Shown here piece after piece: positions 1-4,801 of a DNA stretch of 5,342 nucleotides; position 1 is the first letter of the stretch, and the number at the start of each line of letters is the position of its first letter. Source of the stretch: Candidatus Stahliibacteriota bacterium (GTDB lineage: Bacteria; Hydrothermota; Tepidihabitantia; SM23-42); the NCBI GenBank assembly GCA_030613445.1, contig JAUWLY010000213.1:1-5342 (forward strand), written 5' to 3'. The notes beneath the pieces were generated by a model. The model did not search any database, had not been told where the DNA came from, and worked only from the letters and a program-made list of their open reading frames with translations. Made by a program: the position numbers and the translations under genes.

Positions 1-219
1 AAGGGAACAATTACAATAGGCGAAGTTGGTTTGGGTGGAGAGGTTAGACCAGTATATGGCATAGTGTCCAGGTTAAAAGAAGCTGAGAATATGGGATTTA
101 AAACTGCAATCATACCTCGTAAACATTCGTCACTTAAGAACATTAAAATGGATATTATTGGCGTTGATGATGCGGGAGAGGCTGCTAAGATTACATTAGG
201 TGATAAGAAGCAAGGGTAG
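1..219 (+). CDS. radA: DNA repair protein RadA (Sms), C-terminal fragment
   Basis: The reading frame is open from base 1 and ends at TAG 217-219, giving 72 residues of a protein whose start lies left of the window. The segment GEVGLGGEVRPV followed by RLKEAENMGFKTAIIP is the characteristic C-terminal Lon-protease-like domain of RadA/Sms, which reads GE(V/I)GL.GE(V/I)R.V and then LKEA..LGF..AI.P in the family. RadA is a RecA-like ATPase that promotes branch migration of recombination intermediates during DNA repair. The zinc finger, Walker motifs and KNRFG motif would lie upstream and are not visible. In many bacteria radA is followed by a PIN-TRAM gene of the YacL type, as here, which supports the call. 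The end of the protein looks intact, finishing in a lysine-rich tail of usual length. Confidence 0.93.
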   Translation, partial: KGTITIGEVGLGGEVRPVYGIVSRLKEAENMGFKTAIIPRKHSSLKNIKMDIIGVDDAGEAAKITLGDKKQG

Positions 220-235
220 TCATGTTTAATTACAC

Positions 236-369
236 AAATTCTAAATCCGAAGCACTAAATACTAAACAAATTCAAATTACCAAAATGATAAACCAAAAAC
301 AAACTATGTTGATTTTGAACATTTGGATTTGAGATTTAGATATTGTTTCGGATTTCGATATTAGAATTT
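236..369. repeat. AT-rich imperfect inverted repeat built of 7-bp steps
   Basis: The spacer between radA and the PIN-TRAM gene holds two arms, about 236-286 and 312-369, that are imperfect reverse complements. Both arms start with AAATTCT (236-242; reverse complement at 363-369) and share AAATCCG (243-249; reverse complement 349-355). They also share a near-identical CAAAT unit (271-277; reverse complement 321-327). The units fall in a strict 7-bp register. The right arm has one extra 7-bp unit (356-362) that the left arm lacks. As RNA or single-stranded DNA the arms could fold into a long, mismatched hairpin with a loop around 287-311. No GC-rich stem followed by a T-run is present, so I do not call a terminator, and no open reading frame of note is present. 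Confidence 0.7.
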
Positions 370-405
370 AGCTCAACGTAACGAGGTTTATTCCCAGGAG
401 GAAAG

Positions 406-1029
406 ATGATATTCTTTAAGCGCGAAAATAGATTTGTTTTAGATTCGTCAAGTATAATAGATGGAAGAGTTATTCATTTATTTGAGAGAAAATTTTTTGA
501 AGGAAAAATAATTATCCCAACGTTAGTAAGATTTATTGTAAAAAAATATACCGGCAATAAGGGCGAAAGGGCAATAAGTATTTTGAAGAGGAATGCAACT
601 GTTAATTTTGTTAAGGAAAAAACTAATAGATTGGTTGAAGAGGTTTGTGTTTTAAAAGTTGCACAGAAAAGGCATGCGAAACTTTTTACAGTATCAGACG
701 AGGTTTGTCGACATGCAAAATTCTATCCCCACGTAAGTATTATTGATATTAGAGATCTCTACCGAGTTTTGACACCTATTTTTATACCAAATAAGTTGAT
801 TTATGTAAAGATATTGAAAAGGGGAATGAATCATACTGAAGGAGTAGGTTATATTGAGGGTGTAAAGATTGTTGTTGAAAATGGCGCGAAGTGTGTTAAT
901 CAAACAGTCAATGCACGGGTGACAACGATGCTATCTTTTGAGACTGGGAATTTAGTTTTTTGTACTATGGAAGACAAAAAAGATGTGAAATCATTGATAT
1001 CGGCGAAAGACCAGAGAAGCCAAAGGTGA
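406..1029 (+). CDS. PIN-TRAM domain protein (YacL-like), soluble form
   Basis: The 207-residue product has an N-terminal PIN domain (about residues 9-122) and a C-terminal TRAM domain (about 124-188). PIN domains are Mg-dependent RNase folds and TRAM is a small RNA-binding beta-barrel. LDSSSIIDGR at 12-21 matches the family's LDTS.IIDGR and supplies acidic residues D13 and D19. GERAISILKR (53-62) matches the RG..GLDIL segment, and D98 in TVSDEV matches the conserved ND. In the TRAM part, GMNHTEGVGYIEGVKIVVENG and the following QTV correspond to the family's G.EH.QGVGYL.DGTMVVVE.G and G..V.V. The acidic residue expected in the first helix after the second strand (VLEEL in relatives) is lost, with VRFIV here, so catalysis is doubtful. 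The N-terminal transmembrane segments of B. subtilis YacL are absent. AGGAGG at 396-401, four bases before the ATG, fixes the start. The stop lies at the start of the peptidase gene. Confidence 0.85.
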   Translation: MIFFKRENRFVLDSSSIIDGRVIHLFERKFFEGKIIIPTLVRFIVKKYTGNKGERAISILKRNATVNFVKEKTNRLVEEVCVLKVAQKRHAKLFTVSDEVCRHAKFYPHVSIIDIRDLYRVLTPIFIPNKLIYVKILKRGMNHTEGVGYIEGVKIVVENGAKCVNQTVNARVTTMLSFETGNLVFCTMEDKKDVKSLISAKDQRSQR

Positions 1030-1034
1030 TGCAA

Positions 1035-2063
1035 ATGGAATATCTTGATAAATTACTGGAAAGACTCACCTTAGCAACAGGAGTTGGCTATTCAGGTGAT
1101 ATAAAAGATGTTATTTTACAAGAGTTGCAAGAATATCATGTTGAAGCAAGGATAGAACAGGACGGTAGTGTTTATGGTTGTTTGAAAGGACAAAAGGATA
1201 TTGGTATAATGATTGCCTGTCATATTGACGAGGTTGGTTTTATGGTAAACTCTATAGATGATGCAGGTCGTATCAGTATTAGCGGAATCGGTGGTGTTGA
1301 TGTTCGTATACTTCCTGGCCAGGAAGTTATTGTTCGTGGAAAAAAGGAGTTAAAGGGATATATTGGAGCCAAGCCTCCTCATTTGACTACCAGAGAAGAA
1401 CGTAAGAAAGTTTTACCTATTGAAAAATTATTCGTTGATACAGGGCTTAATCCGCGTGAAGTAAAAAAGTTAGTTAAAATTGGCGATTGTATTTCGTTTC
1501 TTGGGACATACAAAAAACTACAAGGGAACTTGCGTAGTGTAAAAGCTCTTGATAATCGGGCGAGTGTTGCTTGTGGTTTGCTTGTATTAAAAGAGTTGTT
1601 ACAGATGGAACGTTTGTATAGTCTACATTTTGTGGCAACAAGTCAGGAGGAATACACAGGTCTTGGCGCGAGAATTCATTCTTATAAATTGCCCATACAC
1701 TACGCTATCGTGGTTGATGTAAGTCATGCTGAGCATCCGGATTTAAAAGATTATGAATGTTTTCCTTTAAATAGCGGACCGGTGATTAGCCGAGGTGCAG
1801 TGATACCAGAAAAATTGAGCGATTTGCTTATTGAAGCAGCAAAGGAAATGGAAATATCCTTTCAGATTGAACCTCTACCGACGCGTACTGGCACTGATGC
1901 AGATGACATCGCGTTTAATCGTGAAGGCATTCCAACATGTGTTATTGGTATTCCATTGAGATATATGCATACACCGGTTGAAGTCGTTTCCCTGAAGGAC
2001 ATAGATAGAACCAAACGGCTTATTATTAACTTTATAAAAAGATTAGAAAAAAGTAAAAAGTAG
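1035..2063 (+). CDS. M42 family metallopeptidase (glutamyl aminopeptidase / endoglucanase-M-like)
   Basis: The predicted product of 342 residues is a cytosolic di-metal aminopeptidase of the M42 (TET/FrvX/PepA-glutamyl) family, which typically forms large hollow dodecamers that trim peptides released by proteases. All the metal and catalytic positions are visible: H63 in ACHIDEVGF, bridging D173 in ALDNRAS, catalytic E205 and ligand E206 in TSQEEYTGLGAR, D228 in VVDVSHAEHPD, and H312 in RYMHTPVE. The family's KPPHL segment is at 113-117 and GTDADD at 286-291. Length is normal for the family. The frame is open back to 960, but I chose ATG 1035 because AAAGG (1022-1026) sits eight bases upstream and the protein then begins MEYLDKLLERLT, as relatives do. 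ATG 1029, overlapping the upstream stop as TGATG, is an alternative. Substrate preference cannot be told from sequence, and M42 members were often mislabelled cellulases. Confidence 0.92.
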   Translation: MEYLDKLLERLTLATGVGYSGDIKDVILQELQEYHVEARIEQDGSVYGCLKGQKDIGIMIACHIDEVGFMVNSIDDAGRISISGIGGVDVRILPGQEVIVRGKKELKGYIGAKPPHLTTREERKKVLPIEKLFVDTGLNPREVKKLVKIGDCISFLGTYKKLQGNLRSVKALDNRASVACGLLVLKELLQMERLYSLHFVATSQEEYTGLGARIHSYKLPIHYAIVVDVSHAEHPDLKDYECFPLNSGPVISRGAVIPEKLSDLLIEAAKEMEISFQIEPLPTRTGTDADDIAFNREGIPTCVIGIPLRYMHTPVEVVSLKDIDRTKRLIINFIKRLEKSKK

Positions 2064-2064
2064 A

Positions 2065-2085
2065 CAGTAATCAGTAGTCAGTAGG
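2065..2085 (+). repeat. Three-unit 7-bp tandem repeat after the peptidase stop codon
   Basis: Two bases after... the M42 stop (2061-2063) plus one base come three 7-bp units: CAGTAAT (2065-2071), CAGTAGT (2072-2078) and CAGTAGG (2079-2085). They share CAGTA. The array ends immediately before the -35 hexamer of the next operon. It has the same period and the same position, just past a stop codon, as the larger arrays at 4644-4685 and 4739-4801, although its motif differs. Confidence 0.65.
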
Positions 2086-2113
2086 TTGACATATAGTAAA
2101 TTTTAGGTATAAT
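2086..2113 (+). promoter_or_regulatory. Consensus sigma-70 promoter for the fumarate reductase-like operon
   Basis: TTGACA at 2086-2091 and TATAAT at 2108-2113 match the housekeeping consensus in all twelve positions, with a 16-bp AT-rich spacer. Transcription would start near 2120, giving a leader of about 97 nt before the ATG at 2217. The leader is very AT- and pyrimidine-rich and shows no obvious riboswitch or attenuator hairpin. The match predicts strong, probably constitutive transcription; no operator is evident. Confidence 0.8.
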
Positions 2114-2216
2114 GGAAAGATTTTATGAGGAGAATTATATTTTAAAAATGATTTTTACTTTTCGGCTATTTTTCTGTTTCAATTTTAATTTAAGTACAAA
2201 AGGAGGTTAGTTTAAT

Positions 2217-2798
2217 ATGCCTGAGAAAGATAATAATATTATGGATAAAATTGCCGAGTCGAATAAATCGGTTGTTACAGGAATCGACGAGAAGGACATT
2301 GAACACTGGATTACAATATCTATTCTGGGGAGCGAATATAAGGTTCCAGCAGGCCTTACGATTATGCAGGCAATGGAGTTTGCTGGGTACAGATTTGTCA
2401 GGTCATGCGGCTGTAGAGCTGGATTCTGTGGTGCCTGTACAACCGTTTACAGGATAGTGGGGGATTATCGTCTGAAGACTGCAATGGCATGTCAGACCAG
2501 GGTTGAGCAGGGTATGTATTTGACCCAGATTCCATTTACTCCGGCTGAAAGAGCAAATTATGACATAGATAAACTCTCTCCTGGTATTGAGCCATTTCTC
2601 ACTCTTTATCCGGAGATCCTAAGGTGTTTGGGCTGTAATTCCTGTACAAAGGCATGCCCTCAAGATATTGATGTAATGGAATACATTGCAGCAGGTAAAC
2701 GTGGAGATGTTGCATTGATGGCTGAATTGTCATTTGATTGTATTCAGTGGGGTCTTTGTGCTATGAGATGTCCAGCAGAGCTTGCACAGTATAATTAA
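2217..2798 (+). CDS. Fumarate reductase/succinate dehydrogenase-type Fe-S subunit, interrupted by in-frame TAA
   Basis: The translated part has 193 residues. An N-terminal plant-ferredoxin-like [2Fe-2S] domain (about 30-110) carries C66-x4-C71-x2-C74 and C92, with an extra C64. The C-terminal domain has C137-x2-C140-x2-C143-x3-C147-P, a [4Fe-4S] motif, and C175-x5-C181-x3-C185-P, where W178 occupies the place of the second cysteine. That pattern suits the [3Fe-4S] site of SdhB/FrdB. The 27 residues between the two motifs are fewer than the roughly 45 of E. coli FrdB and resemble HdrC-like proteins. It should pass electrons between the flavoprotein encoded next and an unknown partner. AGGAGG at 2201-2206, ten bases before ATG 2217, and the promoter at 2086-2113 support the start. 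The frame stops at TAA 2796-2798, just after CPAELAQYN, but stays open and protein-like to 2975, so the gene looks broken or misread. All cluster cysteines lie before the stop. Confidence 0.88.
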   Translation: MPEKDNNIMDKIAESNKSVVTGIDEKDIEHWITISILGSEYKVPAGLTIMQAMEFAGYRFVRSCGCRAGFCGACTTVYRIVGDYRLKTAMACQTRVEQGMYLTQIPFTPAERANYDIDKLSPGIEPFLTLYPEILRCLGCNSCTKACPQDIDVMEYIAAGKRGDVALMAELSFDCIQWGLCAMRCPAELAQYN

Positions 2799-2975
2799 GC
2801 ACAACTGGCAAGAAGATTACACGGAAAATACGAAACTCCACTTCCTAATCATCTCAAGAACAGAGTAAAGGAAATTGAGCAACGTAAATACAATGAGGAA
2901 CTTGATAAGCTTGTGCAAACCAGTACTGAGGAATTAAAAAAAGTATATACTGCACGTGATATTGAAAAGGCATAA
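2799..2975 (+). pseudogene. Stranded C-terminal tail of the Fe-S subunit gene
   Basis: Reading on in the same frame after TAA 2796-2798 gives 58 residues, starting AQLARRLHGKYETPLP and ending in TARDIEKA before TAA 2973-2975. The tail is charged and probably helical, and from memory the wording (LARRL.GKY, then EEL..L...S.EELKK.Y..RDIE) is what related Fe-S subunits carry after the last cysteine motif. It has no in-frame ATG, and I see no good ribosome binding site for separate translation. It ends 11 bases before the flavoprotein start, an ordinary operon distance, whereas an end at 2798 would leave a 188-base gap. I infer that 2217-2975 was, or in reality is, one gene of 252 codons plus stop. 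Confidence 0.8.
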
Positions 2976-2981
2976 AGGAGG
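2974..2981 (+). promoter_or_regulatory. Ribosome binding site of the flavoprotein gene
   Basis: AAAGGAGG overlaps the final TAA of the upstream frame. Its GGAGG core is five bases from ATG 2987 but only two from ATG 2984, so the second ATG is the likelier start. The overlap of stop codon and binding site suggests translational coupling with the Fe-S subunit when that frame is read to 2975. Confidence 0.75.
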
Positions 2982-2986
2982 CAATG

Positions 2987-4642
2987 ATGGCTGAATTGAA
3001 ATTTATTGGTGGTTATCCAGAATACATGCGAAAATTCATCGATATAGTGAATAAAACAAGGGCAAAGCGAAAGGACTATACACCCATAGCAATGACCATG
3101 GAACAAAGGGATGAGGTTTTAAAAGTGCATCCAGATTATGCTCCTGGTGGTAAGCGTTCAATATCTATTGGTCTTAATAAAGGGGATATGGCACCGAATG
3201 AAGTGGCTGATTTGATAGAGGCATACCCGTTAATTCAAGGTAATGAAGTGGATTTGACCAAACCTGACCTTTCTGTTGATTTGCTTATAATTGGAGGTGG
3301 TCTTGCAGGAACAGCGGCTGCAGTGTGGGCTAATGACAAGGGTGTTGATAAGGATCAGATACTTCTCGTCAACAAACTGCGCCACGGCGATGCCAATTCA
3401 ATAATGGCTGAGGGTGGAACCCAGGCAGCAGACAGAGAAAATGATTCGCCGGCAAGACATTTTTTAGATGCTATTGGTGGCGGTCATTTTACAAATAAAC
3501 CAGATGTTTTAAGGGCACTTGTGGAAGATGCTCCTTTGATAATGAAGTGGCTTTGTGATTTGGGTGCAATATTTGATAGAGAAGAAGATGGAAGTTTTGT
3601 GGAAAAAGCTGGCGGCGGGACATCAAGGAGAAGAATGCATGCCTGCAAGGATTATACTGGGCTTGAGGAATTAAGGGTAATTCGCGATGAATTCAGAAAC
3701 CGTGAGATACCATATTTAGAATACTATCCAGTAATAGAGCTTCTTACTGATGGTAGCAGGGTGACTGGAGCTGTGCTATATAATCTCGAAACTGGTGACT
3801 ATAAGATTATTCAGGCAAAGGCAACAATTTTGGCAACCGGTGGTTTTGGTAGACTCCATGTTCGTGGGTTTCCAACAACCAACCATTATGGTGCAACCTG
3901 TGATGGTGTTGTTCTTGCATACAGAGCAGGTGCAAAATTAAGGGATACTGATACAGTACAATACCATCCAACTGGTGCAGCATATCCTCAGCAGATTATC
4001 GGTCTTTTGCTTACTGAAAAATTGAGGGGTATGGGTGCCCAGCCTGTGAATAAAAATGGCGAGGCATTTGTTTTTCCTTTAGAACCAAGGGATGTTGAAG
4101 CAGCAAGTTTTATAAGGGAATGTTATGTTAAAGAAAATGGTATTGTAACGCCAACAGGTATGCGCGGAGTGTGGCTTGATACACCAATGATTGAGCTTAA
4201 GAATGGAGAGGGTACAATAGAAAAGTCATTTCCTGGCATGTTTCGAATGTTTAATCGATTTGATCTTGATATACGCAAGGATCCGGTTCTGGTTTTTCCT
4301 ACGCTCCATTATCAGAATGGTGGTGTTGAATCTGATCCATGGGGTAAGACTAATGTAGATAGCCTTTGGGTAGCAGGTGAAGTTTCAGGCGGTATACATG
4401 GCAAGAATAGACTTATGGGTAATTCAACGCTTGACTGTCTTGTTTTTGGTAGAAGAACAGGAATTTCTGTTGCAGAATATTTAAAATCTGATGTAAAGCA
4501 TGGAAAATTGATGCTGGAACACATGAAAAACTATGTTACAATGCTTAAACAGGCAGGAATAGATACTACAAGAAAGGCGCCAATATTATTGCCAGATTAC
4601 CGCGGTAAGGCAGTTCTGGCAAGAATGATTGATGTATTTTAA
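2987..4642 (+). CDS. Fumarate reductase/succinate dehydrogenase-type flavoprotein subunit
   Basis: This 551-residue FAD enzyme should interconvert fumarate and succinate (or a close analogue), exchanging electrons with the Fe-S subunit just upstream. Residues 1-95 form an N-terminal extension absent from E. coli FrdA. The Rossmann motif IIGGGLAGT is at 101-109 and AEGGTQ at 141-146. Active-site residues of the family are all present: H327 in QYHPTG, E344 in TEKLRG, R368 in EPRD (the proton-shuttle arginine), H441 in LHYQNGG and R475 in HGKNRL. The histidine that bonds FAD covalently in FrdA/SdhA is replaced by N137, so FAD is probably held noncovalently. The protein ends about 75 residues after R475 and lacks most of the C-terminal helical domain of FrdA. 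No transport signal or membrane segment is visible. Start ATG 2987 is preferred over ATG 2984 on ribosome-binding-site spacing. L-aspartate oxidase is less likely because of the Fe-S partner. Confidence 0.9.
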   Translation: MAELKFIGGYPEYMRKFIDIVNKTRAKRKDYTPIAMTMEQRDEVLKVHPDYAPGGKRSISIGLNKGDMAPNEVADLIEAYPLIQGNEVDLTKPDLSVDLLIIGGGLAGTAAAVWANDKGVDKDQILLVNKLRHGDANSIMAEGGTQAADRENDSPARHFLDAIGGGHFTNKPDVLRALVEDAPLIMKWLCDLGAIFDREEDGSFVEKAGGGTSRRRMHACKDYTGLEELRVIRDEFRNREIPYLEYYPVIELLTDGSRVTGAVLYNLETGDYKIIQAKATILATGGFGRLHVRGFPTTNHYGATCDGVVLAYRAGAKLRDTDTVQYHPTGAAYPQQIIGLLLTEKLRGMGAQPVNKNGEAFVFPLEPRDVEAASFIRECYVKENGIVTPTGMRGVWLDTPMIELKNGEGTIEKSFPGMFRMFNRFDLDIRKDPVLVFPTLHYQNGGVESDPWGKTNVDSLWVAGEVSGGIHGKNRLMGNSTLDCLVFGRRTGISVAEYLKSDVKHGKLMLEHMKNYVTMLKQAGIDTTRKAPILLPDYRGKAVLARMIDVF

Positions 4643-4643
4643 A

Positions 4644-4685
4644 CAGATGGCAGATAACGGATAGCAGATAACAGACAGGCGATAA
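4644..4685 (+). repeat. Six-unit 7-bp tandem array after the flavoprotein gene
   Basis: Starting two bases after the stop codon (4640-4642) there are six consecutive 7-bp units. Examples are CAGATGG (4644-4650), CAGATAA (4651-4657) and CGGATAG (4658-4664), with a second CAGATAA at 4665-4671. Five of the six contain GAT at positions 3-5; the fifth (4672-4678) has GAC. The array lies between the stop codon and the terminator stem and is transcribed with the operon. It is roughly reverse-complementary to the array at 4739-4801. Confidence 0.85.
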
Positions 4686-4693
4686 GAGTTTAT

Positions 4694-4733
4694 AAAAAGT
4701 TCGGGGTACATAAAGCGCCCCGAACTTTTTTTC
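4694..4733. terminator. Bidirectional intrinsic terminator between convergent genes
   Basis: A perfect 13-bp stem pairs 4694-4706 (AAAAAGTTCGGGG) with 4718-4730 (CCCCGAACTTTTT) around an 11-nt loop. On the plus strand it is followed by more T (4726-4732 is a run of seven). On the minus strand the A-run at 4694-4698 supplies the T-tract. It sits between two genes that point at each other and should end transcription of both the fumarate reductase-like operon and the glutamate-synthase-like gene. Confidence 0.93.
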
Positions 4734-4738
4734 TTTAT

Positions 4739-4801
4739 TTATCCGATATCTACAATCAGTTATCTGTTATCGGTCATCAGTAATCCGCTATCCGTCATCC
4801 G
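4739..4801 (-). repeat. Nine-unit 7-bp tandem array at the 3' end of the minus-strand gene
   Basis: Read on the minus strand from 4801 down to 4739 there are nine contiguous 7-bp units, every one with GAT at positions 3-5 (pattern NNGATNN). Examples are CGGATGA (4795-4801), CGGATAG (4788-4794) and CAGATAA (4760-4766). The first unit contains the stop codon TGA (4795-4797) of the minus-strand gene and most of its last glycine codon. The array mirrors the one at 4644-4685 across the terminator. Confidence 0.88.

Noticed and set aside
694..903. Minus-strand ORF of 69 codons inside the PIN-TRAM gene
   Set aside because: It lies fully within a well-supported gene on the other strand and its translation resembles no family I know.
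960..1034. Upstream extension of the M42 peptidase to ATG 960
   Set aside because: The extra 25 residues overlap the end of the PIN-TRAM gene, have no ribosome binding site and are not expected in M42 proteins.
2251..2457. Plus-strand ORF of 68 codons in another frame of the Fe-S gene
   Set aside because: It covers the conserved 2Fe-2S cysteine region of the true frame and has no ribosome binding site.
2796..2798. Stop codon as a pyrrolysine or selenocysteine site
   Set aside because: Those use TAG and TGA; this codon is TAA, and no insertion-element-like hairpin is apparent just downstream.
2717..3001. Repeated 14-base string TGATGGCTGAATTG in the Fe-S gene and at the flavoprotein start
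   Set aside because: Both copies encode Met-Ala-Glu-Leu within different proteins and the similarity does not extend, so chance or codon bias is enough.
2849..3106. Minus-strand ORF of 85 codons across the junction of the Fe-S and flavoprotein genes
   Set aside because: It overlaps the readable C-terminal tail, the ribosome binding site and the start of the flavoprotein; its Ser/Phe/Cys-rich translation is typical of an antisense shadow.
4312..4524. Minus-strand ORF of 70 codons inside the flavoprotein gene
   Set aside because: It overlaps the conserved active-site region of the true gene and has no recognisable product.
4644..4801. The repeat arrays as a CRISPR array
   Set aside because: Units are 7 bp and contiguous with no spacers, and no cas gene is present.
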